Part shown: positions 44,227 through 56,752 of the stretch, piece after piece
Position numbering within the stretch: the stretch's first letter is position 1
How the letters are laid out: every line of letters starts with the position of its first letter
From: Micromonospora aurantiaca ATCC 27029
GTDB taxonomy: Bacteria > Actinomycetota > Actinomycetes > Mycobacteriales > Micromonosporaceae
DNA: 64,000 bases
Reading direction: 5' to 3'
Assembly (NCBI RefSeq): GCF_000145235.1
Contig: NC_014391.1
Location: 6,033,501-6,097,500 of the forward strand
Made by a program: the position numbers and the translations under genes
The notes under the pieces: model-generated
Database searches by the model: none
Seen by the model: only the letters and a program-made list of their open reading frames with translations
Told to the model about the DNA's origin: nothing

Positions 44227-44291
44227 CCGTCGATCATGAGGTTAGCGGTACCGAGGCGGACATTTCGCGCCGTCAACTTCATGATCGCCGG
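44227..44291. repeat. Palindromic repeat family 2, copy b
   Basis: CCGTCGATCATGAGGTTAGC (from 44227) is mirrored by the complement of CCGGCGATCATGAAGTTGAC ending at 44291, with several mismatches, around a ~20-base spacer. It matches the copy at 7441-7509 and lies between the two double-NUDIX genes. Confidence 0.8.
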
Positions 44292-44322
44292 GGTGGGCGC
44301 CCGGAGGGCGGGGGTGGGTGGG

Positions 44323-45270
44323 TCAGAGGAGGTGGGCGGCCTGGACTGCTTCGGCCGTCACCTCGGTGAGGCGGTCGGTGGGGAGGGCGCCGAGTTCCTC
44401 GCGGCGGAACCAGCGGGCCTCGCAGGTCGAACCGCCGATGTCGGCAACGGTGGGCGGCGCGGGCTGGTCGACGACCACCCGGTAGAAGGCGCGTACGCCG
44501 TGCCAGTCGATCGGGTAGCCCTCCGGGCCGAGCGAGGCGGCGTCCCGGTGGCTGGCCACCCCGAGCAGCTCGACCAGGCGGCCGGTCTGGCCGGTCTCCT
44601 CGACCAGTTCCCGGATCAGCGCCGCGCCCGGCTGCTCGCCGTAGTCGGTGCCGCCGCCGGGCAGGTGCCAGCAGCCGGCGCCCGGGTAGCCGTCGGACAC
44701 CCGGGTCAGCAGCACCCGCTCCTCCGGGTCGGTCACCACCGCGTACGCGGCGAAACGCTGCGCCCGGTGCAGCCCGTCCGGGCCGGGGACGGCGTAGAAC
44801 GAGGGGAACTCGGGCACCTCCTCCGGCACGATGTCGTCGGTGGAGGTGGGCAGGCCCAGGGCGCGTGCGGTGAACGACCGCAGCGGCAGCTCCCGGGCCT
44901 CGTCGAGGGTGAACCAGCGGGCCAGGTCGGTCGGGCGGTCGACCCGCTCGGTGAGCGTCCCGCCGCGGACCGACACGGTGTAGAGAAGCCGGTCGGTGTG
45001 GATCGTGATGTGCCGCTCGGGCAGCGCCCGCATGTCGGCGAGCACGTCCTGGAGGCCGGCGACCGCCACCGAGAGCCCGGTCTCGGCAGCGGTCTCCCGG
45101 ACGACCGTGTGTTTGGGGTCCTCACCGTGGTCGACTGCTCCTCCGGGGAGCGACCAGGTGCCGGGGGTGCCGGAGCGCTCCGATGCGCGGACCAGCAACA
45201 CTCGGCCGTTTGAGTCAGCACAAACTGCGTATGCCGCGATCCTGCGGAGCGGCTCCAGCGAGGTGGTCAC
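44323..45270 (-). CDS. Double NUDIX-domain hydrolase (copy 2)
   Basis: A 315-residue paralog of the downstream gene, again with two NUDIX domains: GGAVDHGEDPKHTVVRETAAETGL (about 43-66) and GGGTDYGEQPGAALIRELVEETGQ (about 203-226). The GTG at 45270 gives VTTSLEPLRRIAAYAV, aligning with the start of copy 1 (VEQLRRVGAYGV), although the nearest Shine-Dalgarno-like GGGGAG is 11-12 bases away. Together the pair holds four NUDIX domains, pointing to gene fusion followed by tandem duplication. Confidence 0.88.
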   Translation of the reverse strand: MTTSLEPLRRIAAYAVCADSNGRVLLVRASERSGTPGTWSLPGGAVDHGEDPKHTVVRETAAETGLSVAVAGLQDVLADMRALPERHITIHTDRLLYTVSVRGGTLTERVDRPTDLARWFTLDEARELPLRSFTARALGLPTSTDDIVPEEVPEFPSFYAVPGPDGLHRAQRFAAYAVVTDPEERVLLTRVSDGYPGAGCWHLPGGGTDYGEQPGAALIRELVEETGQTGRLVELLGVASHRDAASLGPEGYPIDWHGVRAFYRVVVDQPAPPTVADIGGSTCEARWFRREELGALPTDRLTEVTAEAVQAAHLL

Positions 45271-45414
45271 GGGAGCAAATTCTCCCCGTAGCGGGTTACC
45301 GACATCGAAAAGAGTCAGATTCCTGACTCTCCGCTGGCGTCTCAGGGGCAGCTCAGGGTAGGCGTCCGGGCGGTCACCGAGGTCGCCCGCCGCGGCGCGC
45401 GGGACCGTTGACAC

Positions 45415-45777
45415 ATGACCTTCCCGAACCCCTCCCAGGCCCCGTACAAGCAGCTCCGCCGGCCGGTCAGCGACCGCATGATCGCCGGTGTGGCGAGCGG
45501 CCTCGGCCGCTACTTCGCCGCCGACCCCACGCTGATCCGGGTGATCTTCGCGACCGCCACCGTGCTCACCGGCGGGCTCGCCGCGCTCGCGTACCCGATC
45601 ATGTGGTTCCTGATGCCCGAGGAGCCGGCCGGCGCGCCCGCCTGGCCGCACCCGCCGGGCACCGCGCCGGGCTGGCCGCCGGTCCCGCCGGCCGGGCCGG
45701 TCCCGCCGGCTACGCCGACCGAGCCGCGGACGCCGGGCGGGCCGCAGGCCGGCCCGCAGACGCCGCCCGCGGCCTGA
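45415..45777 (+). CDS. Stand-alone PspC-domain protein
   Basis: A 120-residue protein with a canonical PspC domain (YKQLRRPVSDRMIAGVASGLGRYFAADPTLIRVIFATATVLTGGLAALAYPIMWFLMPEE, about 11-70) and a Pro/Ala/Gly-rich tail of ~48 residues. One or two membrane segments. This is the third PspC protein in the window. It ends six bases from the convergent guaA stop. Confidence 0.9.
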   Translation: MTFPNPSQAPYKQLRRPVSDRMIAGVASGLGRYFAADPTLIRVIFATATVLTGGLAALAYPIMWFLMPEEPAGAPAWPHPPGTAPGWPPVPPAGPVPPATPTEPRTPGGPQAGPQTPPAA

Positions 45778-45783
45778 GCCGCG

Positions 45784-47340
<1,557 letters not shown>

Positions 47341-47407
47341 GTGCGCAAAGCCTACCGACAGTCACCGGCCGCGCGGACGCGCCCCGGCGGTGTGGCGGGG
47401 TGAACGT

Positions 47408-47460
47408 GTTAACAAGGGGCCCTTCCTCTACCGGAGGCGTTAAGAAGGGGCCCTTCCTTT
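47408..47460 (+). repeat. Palindromic repeat family 1, copy c (53 bp)
   Basis: Two direct units, GTTAACAAGGGGCCCTTCCT and GTTAAGAAGGGGCCCTTCCT, are separated by CTACCGGAGGC. It ends on the last base of the GMC oxidoreductase stop codon. In the direction of that gene the junction reads TGAAAGGAAGGGCCCC, the same as after galT. Copies a and b are very similar; copy d is shorter. Confidence 0.88.
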
Positions 47461-49142
47461 CACCGCAGGGCGGCGGGGGCGTGCGCGGGGACGGCCGGCC
47501 GCCGCGGCGGGACCGGCTCGACCCGGGTGTACGCCGTGCCGAGCGCCGGGCGCGGGTCCGCCTCGCCCTTGTTCGGCCAGTACGACATGGCCCGCTCGGC
47601 CTGCGCGGTGATGGTCAGCGACGGGTTGACGCCCAGGTTCGCCGAGACCGCCGCGCCGTCCACCACGTGCAGCCCCGGGTGGCCGTACACCCGGTGCCAG
47701 GGGTCGATCACACCCTCGTCCGGGGTGGCGCCGATGACCGCGCCGCCGAGGATGTGCGCCGTCACCGGGATGTTGAACGGCTCGGTGACCGCCCCGCCGG
47801 GGGTGCCGCCGATCTCCTCGGCGAGCAGCCGGGCCGCCGTGTTGCCGGCCGGGATCCAGGTCGGGTTGGGCGCGCCGTGGCCGGGGCCGGAGACCAGCCG
47901 CCCCTTGCGGTAGCGGGTGGTCAGCGAGTTGTCGACCGACTGCATGACGAGCGCGATCACGGTGCGCTCGGACCAGCGGCGTACCGACAGCATCCGCGCG
48001 GCCAGCACGGGCTGCCGGACGATGCTCCCGAGCCAGCGCCGGACCCGGCGGGGGCCGCCGTCGACGAGCAGCGACTGGAGCAGGCCCATCGCGTTGGAGC
48101 CCTTGCCGTAGCGGACCGGCTCGATGTGGGTCTGCGCGTCGGGGTGGAACGAGCTGGTGATCGCCACCCCCTCGGTGAAGTCGAGGCCGCGCTTCCGGGC
48201 CGCGCCGGGCGCCACCGAGGCGCCGAGGATGGCCTCGGAGTTGGTGCGGGTCAGCTCGCCCAGCCGGGGCGAGAGCGCCGGCAGGGCACCCGTCGACTTC
48301 ATCTCGTGCAGCAGCCGCTGGGTGCCGAGCGCGCCGGCCGCGAACACCACCTGGTCGGCGTGGATCACCTCGCGCCGCTTGCGCAGCCAGGCGCCGGTGC
48401 GCTCGGTGTGCACCGCGTAGCCGCCGGCCGGGTCCGGGCGTACGGCGGTGACCGTGGTCAGCGGGTGCACCTGCACACCGAGGCGCTCGGCCAGCCAGAG
48501 GTAGTTCTTCACGAGCGTGTTCTTGGCGCCGTGCCGGCAGCCGGTCATGCACGACCCGCAGTGGCTGCACCCGGTGCGGTCCGGCCCGGCCCCGCCGAAG
48601 TAGGGGTCGGCCACCCGCTCGCCGGGGCGCCCGATGTGCACCCCGACCGGCGTCGGGTGGTAGGTGTGCGCCACCCCCATCCGCTCGGCCACCGCGCGGA
48701 CGGCCTGGTCCGCGCGGGTGTCGATCGGGTACGTGGTGACGCCGAGCATCCGCTTCGCCTGGTCGTAGTGGCGGGCCAGCTCGTCGCGCCAGTCGGTGAT
48801 GTCCCGCCACTGCGGGTCGGCGTAGAACGCGTCGAGCGGCTCGTAGAGCGTGTTCGCGTAGACGAGTGACCCACCGCCGACCCCGGCGCCGGAGAGCACC
48901 AGCACGCCGCCTCCGGCCTTGCGGTCGGCCGAGCGCAGCAGCGTGATCCGCTGGAGCCCGAAGCAGCCGAGCCGGGGCGCCCAGAGGAACCGTCGCGCCC
49001 GCCAGGACGTACGCGGGAACTCGTCGTCGGCGAAGCGCCGCCCCGCCTCCAGGACGCCCACCGTGTAGCCCTTCTCGGCCAGCCGGAGCGCGGTGACGCT
49101 GCCGCCGAAGCCCGAACCGATGACGAGCACGTCGTAACGCAT
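47460..49142 (-). CDS. GMC-family FAD oxidoreductase (cholesterol oxidase-like)
   Basis: A 560-residue flavoprotein. The FAD-binding start is YDVLVIGSGFGGSVTALRLAEKGYTVGVLEAGRR; the family C-terminal block is VVDGAAVSANLGVNPSLTITAQAERAM. A Cys-rich segment CSHCGSCMTGCRHGAKNTL near residues 183-201 could bind metal or an Fe-S cluster. Mycobacterial ChoD holds the same position beside guaB genes, so this is likely its counterpart; activity on cholesterol is unproven. No signal peptide is seen. Confidence 0.88.
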   Translation of the reverse strand: MRYDVLVIGSGFGGSVTALRLAEKGYTVGVLEAGRRFADDEFPRTSWRARRFLWAPRLGCFGLQRITLLRSADRKAGGGVLVLSGAGVGGGSLVYANTLYEPLDAFYADPQWRDITDWRDELARHYDQAKRMLGVTTYPIDTRADQAVRAVAERMGVAHTYHPTPVGVHIGRPGERVADPYFGGAGPDRTGCSHCGSCMTGCRHGAKNTLVKNYLWLAERLGVQVHPLTTVTAVRPDPAGGYAVHTERTGAWLRKRREVIHADQVVFAAGALGTQRLLHEMKSTGALPALSPRLGELTRTNSEAILGASVAPGAARKRGLDFTEGVAITSSFHPDAQTHIEPVRYGKGSNAMGLLQSLLVDGGPRRVRRWLGSIVRQPVLAARMLSVRRWSERTVIALVMQSVDNSLTTRYRKGRLVSGPGHGAPNPTWIPAGNTAARLLAEEIGGTPGGAVTEPFNIPVTAHILGGAVIGATPDEGVIDPWHRVYGHPGLHVVDGAAVSANLGVNPSLTITAQAERAMSYWPNKGEADPRPALGTAYTRVEPVPPRRPAVPAHAPAALR

Positions 49143-49283
49143 GAACGCATCATTACCGACCGGTAGCTATGGCGCCAGCAAGTGTTTTTCGCAGATCATG
49201 CAGAGCGCTCGATTCGCCGGGATTCCCGCCGCTGCAACCTCCGGCGGCCCCCGGCGCGTCGAACACCACGGGGAGGAACGAAC

Positions 49284-50384
49284 GTGACGAGACGACGCCT
49301 GCTGGGCCTGGCCGCACTGGTGGCGGCGCTGCTGGTGGCCACCGGAGCGGTGGTGACCACCCGGCTGGTGGCGAACCGCCCGGCCGCCCCGGCCGCCGGC
49401 CCGAGCACCGCGCCGCCGGCCTCACCGACGCCCGCCCCGACCACCGCCAGCCCGGCACCCCCGCCCGGCGCCGACCTGAAGGGCCCGCTCAACCTGCTGC
49501 TCGTCGGCGTCGACACCCGGGTCAGCATCCCCGGCTGGGAGCCGCACGCCGACGCGGTGCTGCTGCTGCACGTACCGGCCGGGCTGGACAAGGCGTACCT
49601 GTTCTCGCTCCCCCGCGACCTGGTCGTGGACATCCCCGCCTACCCGAAGGCCCGCTACCCGGGCGGCCGGACCAAGCTCACCCACGCGATGAGCTACGGC
49701 AGCCGGGTGCCGGGCGACAAGCGCAACCCCAGCACCGCCCAGGGGTACGAGCTGCTGCGCACCACCGTCTCCCGCTACACCGGCCTGCGCATCGACGCCG
49801 GGGCGGTGATCACGTTCGGCGGCTTCGACAAGCTGGTGGACACGCTCGGCGGCGTGGACCTCTACGTCGACCAGCGGGTCGAGTCCCGGCACCGCCGCCC
49901 GGACGGCACCATGCGGACGCTGACCGGTGGCGGCTACACCGGGCCGCAGATGGTCTACGAGAAGGGCACCCGCCACCTGACCGGCTGGCAGGCGCTCGAC
50001 TACGCGCGGCAGCGCTACACCGCGGGCGGCGACTACACCCGGCAACGGCACCAGCAGCAACTGCTCCGGGCGCTGGCCCGCAAGATCCTCGACCAGGGCA
50101 CGGCCCGCGACCCGCAGCGGGTCGAGCAGGTGGTGGCCGCGCTGGGCAGGACCCTGGTGTACGCCGGGGGCGGCCGGAAGCTGATCGACTACGCGTACGT
50201 CCTGGGTGGCCTGCCGGCCGACCGGCTCACGCTCGTCGTGCTGCCCGGCGCCGGGGTGAGCAGCGGCGGCGCGTACCGGGGTGAGCAGCTCAAGCCGCTC
50301 GGCCGCGACTTCCTCACCGCGCTGCGCGGCGGGCGGGCCGACGCGTTCCTGGCCGCCCACCCGTCGCTGCGCGTCAAGAACTAG
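49284..50384 (+). CDS. LytR-CpsA-Psr (LCP) family protein
   Basis: A 366-residue membrane-anchored protein: basic start, one membrane helix (LLGLAALVAALLVATGAVVTTRLV), a Pro/Ala/Thr linker, then the LCP domain with NLLLVGVDTR, HADAVLLLHV, FSLPRDLVVDIP, GAVITFGGFDKLVDTLGGVDLYVDQRV, GWQALDYARQRY and DYTRQRHQQQLL. LCP enzymes attach polymers such as arabinogalactan-like or teichoic glycans to peptidoglycan. GTG 49284 is supported by GGGAGGA upstream; a start at 49182 would add unconserved residues. Confidence 0.92.
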   Translation: MTRRRLLGLAALVAALLVATGAVVTTRLVANRPAAPAAGPSTAPPASPTPAPTTASPAPPPGADLKGPLNLLLVGVDTRVSIPGWEPHADAVLLLHVPAGLDKAYLFSLPRDLVVDIPAYPKARYPGGRTKLTHAMSYGSRVPGDKRNPSTAQGYELLRTTVSRYTGLRIDAGAVITFGGFDKLVDTLGGVDLYVDQRVESRHRRPDGTMRTLTGGGYTGPQMVYEKGTRHLTGWQALDYARQRYTAGGDYTRQRHQQQLLRALARKILDQGTARDPQRVEQVVAALGRTLVYAGGGRKLIDYAYVLGGLPADRLTLVVLPGAGVSSGGAYRGEQLKPLGRDFLTALRGGRADAFLAAHPSLRVKN

Positions 50385-50389
50385 AGGCC

Positions 50390-51847
50390 CTACAGCGGCT
50401 TCGGGGCGGGCGGGCGCTCGGTGCCGTACAGCCACGGGTCGAAGACCTTCGCCAACTTCTTGCCGGAGATCCGCTCGGCCAGCGCCACGAAGTCGGCGGT
50501 GGTGGCGTTGCCGTTCTTCCGCTCCGCCGCCCAGGTGCGCAGGATGGTGAAGAACGCGGTGTCGCCCACCGCCACCCGCAGCGCGTGCACGGTCATCCCG
50601 CCCCGGTCGTAGACCGAACGGCTGAACAGGTTCGCCACGCCCGGCTTGCCCGGCGGCGTACGCCACACCTGACCGCCGGCGTTCGCGTACCTCTGCTCGA
50701 ACATGCGCTGAACCGTGGTCGAGCCGCTGTGCTCGGCCCACAGCCACTCGGCGTACGTGGCCAGCCCTTCGTTGAGCCAGATGTCCTGCCAGCGCTGGAT
50801 CGACACGCTGTTGCCGTACCACTGGTGGGCCAGCTCGTGCGCGACCACGCCGGTGTTGTCGCCCTGCCGGAAGAAGCTCGCCGAGTAGACCGGACGGCTC
50901 TGCGTCTCCAGCGCGTACCGGATCCGTTCGTCGGCGATCACCACGCCGCCGTACGAGTCGAACGGGTACGGCCCGAAGACGCTCTCCAGGTAGTCGGCGA
51001 CCTCGACCGTGCGCGCGACGGACCGGTCCGGCGCCCCCTGGGCGACCTGCGTGGTGACCGCGCTGTAGACCGGCCGTCCCTTGTGCTGCCCGGTGGTGAC
51101 CCGGAACTTCCCGATCGCCACAGTGGTGAGGTAACTGGCGGCCGGCGCGGTCTCCGACCACTTCCAGGTGGTCCAGGCGCCGCTGGTCGCCTTCCCCTTC
51201 GGCACGCCGTTGGAGACCGCCGTCAGTCCCTTCGGGACGGTGATCTCCATGTCGTAGGTGGCCTTGTCCGACGGGTGGTCGTTGACCGGGAACCAGGTGC
51301 TCGCCGACTCCGGCTGCCCGAGCGCGATCGCCCCGTCGACGGTGTGCAGCCAGCCGCCCTCGCCCAGCGCCTCGGTACGCAGCGCCTCCGGCCTGCCGTC
51401 GTACCGGATCTCGGCGGTGAACCCGTTGCCGGAGGTCAGCCCGATCGCCGGGGTGATCACCAGCTCGTCCTCGGTGCGGCTGTGCCGGGCGGCGGTGCCG
51501 TCCACAGTCACCGAGCGGACGGTCAGCCCGGCCAGGTCCAGGTTGAACGCGGACAGGTCGGCGGTCGCGGTGGCCCGCAGCGTGGTGGTGCCGCTGAGCT
51601 TGTCCGTCTCCGGGTCGTAGCGCACCTTCACCGTGTAGTGCGCGACGTCGTACCCGCCGTTGCCGTAGCTCGGGAAGTACGCGTCGCCGGCTCCGGCCGC
51701 GCCCGGCGCGAAGCTGCGCGAGGTCGCCGGCGCGGGACCGGCCGGGGACGACGGGCCCGGGTCCGGCTCGGCCGAACCGCAGCCGGCCAGCAGCAGCGTG
51801 CCGCAGGTCAGCAACCCGATCCGTCGTCGTGCGCCGCGCCGCGTCAT
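50390..51847 (-). CDS. M1-family metallopeptidase lipoprotein (copy 1)
   Basis: A 485-residue secreted aminopeptidase-type protein. The signal peptide ends in lipobox LLAGC (about residues 19-23). Aminopeptidase N-like N-domain is followed by gluzincin motif VVAHELAHQWYGNSVSIQRWQDIWLNEGLATYAEW (HExxH-18-E). The substrate-binding Tyr lies in the VYDRGGMTVHALR block. ATG 51847 puts the signal peptide first; an upstream start adds 14 residues. Tandem paralog follows on the same strand (upstream). Lacks the large C-terminal domain of full-length PepN, as is normal for this short type. Confidence 0.9.
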   Translation of the reverse strand: MTRRGARRRIGLLTCGTLLLAGCGSAEPDPGPSSPAGPAPATSRSFAPGAAGAGDAYFPSYGNGGYDVAHYTVKVRYDPETDKLSGTTTLRATATADLSAFNLDLAGLTVRSVTVDGTAARHSRTEDELVITPAIGLTSGNGFTAEIRYDGRPEALRTEALGEGGWLHTVDGAIALGQPESASTWFPVNDHPSDKATYDMEITVPKGLTAVSNGVPKGKATSGAWTTWKWSETAPAASYLTTVAIGKFRVTTGQHKGRPVYSAVTTQVAQGAPDRSVARTVEVADYLESVFGPYPFDSYGGVVIADERIRYALETQSRPVYSASFFRQGDNTGVVAHELAHQWYGNSVSIQRWQDIWLNEGLATYAEWLWAEHSGSTTVQRMFEQRYANAGGQVWRTPPGKPGVANLFSRSVYDRGGMTVHALRVAVGDTAFFTILRTWAAERKNGNATTADFVALAERISGKKLAKVFDPWLYGTERPPAPKPL

Positions 51848-51936
51848 CGCCTCGATCCCTCCCGGGGCCCGTTCGGCGGCCCCGCCCACGGGCCGCTCCG
51901 ACCGCGGCAGCCTACCCAGCGGCGGTCACGCGTGCG

Positions 51937-53331
<1,395 letters not shown>

Positions 53332-53425
53332 CCGGCGAGCCTAGACGCGCGACGGCGCGGGCGGGGCCGGAACACGTCCGCGCCGCCGCCCGCGCCGTTC
53401 TGTGCTCAGCGGTACTCAGGGGTGC

Positions 53426-54544
53426 TCAGCGGTCGAGGACCAGCCCGACCTTCTGGAACTCCTTCAGGTCGCGGTAGCCGCACTTGGCCATCGCGCGGCG
53501 CAGGCCGCCGAAGAGGTTGAGCTGGCCGTCCGGCTCGTCGGCCGGGCCGAACAGCAGCTTCTCCATCGAGCCGAGCGGCTCACCGGCCACCTCGAACGCC
53601 CCACGGGGCAGCGACGGATGGCTGGCCGCGGAGTGCCACCAGGCGCCCCCGGCCGGCGCCTCCTCGCACAACGACAGTGGCTCGCCGAGCATCACCGCGT
53701 CCGCGCCGCAGCCGAGCGCCTTGGCGATGTCGCCGGAGGTCTGCATGTCGCCGTCGGCGATCAGGTGCACGTACCGGCCGCCGGTCTCGTCCAGGTAGTC
53801 GCGGCGGGCAGCGGCGGCGTCGGCGATGGCGGTGGCCATCGGCACCCGGATGCCGAGCACCGACTCGGTGGTCGACCAGTCGTCGCCGCCGATGCCCACG
53901 ATCACACCGGCCGCGCCGGTACGCATCAGGTGCAGCGCGGTCTTGTAGTCGGTGCACCCGCCGACGACGACCGGCAGGTCCAGGTCGGCGATGAACTCCT
54001 TGAGGTTGAGCGGCTCGTCGGTGGTGGAGACGTGCTCGGCCGAGACGAGCGTGCCCTGGATGACCAGGATGTCCACGCCGGCGTCGAGGATCACCGGGGC
54101 CAGCGCCAGGGTGTGCTGCGGGGAGACCCGTACCGCCACCGTGCCGCCGCCCTCACGCAGCTCGCGGACCCGCTCGGCGATCAGGTCGGGGCGGATCGGC
54201 TCGGCGTAGACCTCCTGGAGGCGCTTGGTCGCCCGCGCGTCCTCGCCGAGACCGGCCAGCTCCTCCAGGATCTTGGCCGGGTTCTCGTACCGGGTCCAGA
54301 GGCCCTCGACGTTGAGCACGCCGAGGCCGCCGAGCTGGCCGAGCCGGACCGCCGAGGCGGGGCTCATGGTCGCGTCCGAGGGGTGCGCGACGCAGGGGAT
54401 GCCGAACTGGTACGCGTCGAGCTGCCACGCGGTGGAGACGTCGTCGACGTCCCGGGTGCGGCGGCTCGGCACGATGGCGATGTCGTCCAGGTGGTAGCCG
54501 CGCTGCGCGGTCTTGCCCAGCCCGATCTCGACCACGTCACGCAT
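53426..54544 (-). CDS. guaB3: GuaB3-family IMP dehydrogenase-related protein
   Basis: A 372-residue TIM-barrel protein related to IMP dehydrogenase but without CBS domains. GIGGDDWSTTESVLGIRVPMATAI aligns with the IMPDH active loop [24 protein letters not shown] of its neighbour GuaB, but the catalytic Cys is Ser here. So it is unlikely to act as a normal IMP dehydrogenase. It lies directly downstream of guaB (31 bases), probably co-transcribed. Function of this actinobacterial family is unclear. Confidence 0.9.
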   Translation of the reverse strand: MRDVVEIGLGKTAQRGYHLDDIAIVPSRRTRDVDDVSTAWQLDAYQFGIPCVAHPSDATMSPASAVRLGQLGGLGVLNVEGLWTRYENPAKILEELAGLGEDARATKRLQEVYAEPIRPDLIAERVRELREGGGTVAVRVSPQHTLALAPVILDAGVDILVIQGTLVSAEHVSTTDEPLNLKEFIADLDLPVVVGGCTDYKTALHLMRTGAAGVIVGIGGDDWSTTESVLGIRVPMATAIADAAAARRDYLDETGGRYVHLIADGDMQTSGDIAKALGCGADAVMLGEPLSLCEEAPAGGAWWHSAASHPSLPRGAFEVAGEPLGSMEKLLFGPADEPDGQLNLFGGLRRAMAKCGYRDLKEFQKVGLVLDR

Positions 54545-54575
54545 GGGGGACTCCAGGTGGTTTGGGGGTGGTGGT

Positions 54576-56222
<1,647 letters not shown>

Positions 56223-56335
56223 TCATCGTACCCACTTGCCCGTCCGCGCCCGGGAAGCGGCGGGCCCGAGGGTAGGCCGGGCCACAGCACGGGCTGGGGC
56301 GGGCTTTCCTGCGGCGCGGGGTCTACGGTGAAGGG

Positions 56336-56740
56336 GTGCACGACGAGCCCATCGACCCGTTCAACGGCGACCCGGCCGATCCGGCTGCCGGCCTGCACGA
56401 TCCCGGCGACGACGACGCCCTCGACCCGCTGAGCGAGGTCGAGCGCCAGGACGTCCTGGAGGATCTCGCCGATCTGGAGATCTACCAGGCGTTGCTCCAG
56501 CCGATCGGCGTGCGCGGCCTGGTGATCGAGTGCGAGGACTGCCGCGAGCCGCACTACTTCGACTGGGACCTGCTGCGCGGCAACCTGCGCCACCTGCTCA
56601 ACTCGGGGCGTCCCCGGGTGCACGAGCCGGCCTACGACCCCGACCCGGACCACTACGTGAGCTGGGACTACGCCCGCGGCTACGCCGACGGCGTGCACGA
56701 CACGCTCACCGAGGGCACCGACGACTCCGCGCAGGAGTGA
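56336..56740 (+). CDS. DUF5319 family protein
   Basis: A 134-residue acidic cytosolic protein starting with GTG at 56336. Segments LLQPIGVRGLVIECEDCREPHYFDWDLLRGNLRHLL and WDYARGYADGVHDTL are characteristic of DUF5319; a CxxC (CEDC) is present. Function unknown. In mycobacteria its homolog is likewise beside guaB2, so position supports the assignment. It ends 12 bases from the convergent BldM-like gene. Confidence 0.88.
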   Translation: MHDEPIDPFNGDPADPAAGLHDPGDDDALDPLSEVERQDVLEDLADLEIYQALLQPIGVRGLVIECEDCREPHYFDWDLLRGNLRHLLNSGRPRVHEPAYDPDPDHYVSWDYARGYADGVHDTLTEGTDDSAQE

Positions 56741-56752
56741 TCCCCGCGCGGG

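Noticed and set aside
42025-45213. A 1062-codon open frame on the plus strand
   Set aside because: Antisense to pssA and both NUDIX genes; the composition is that of a GC-rich shadow frame, and it crosses an intergenic repeat.
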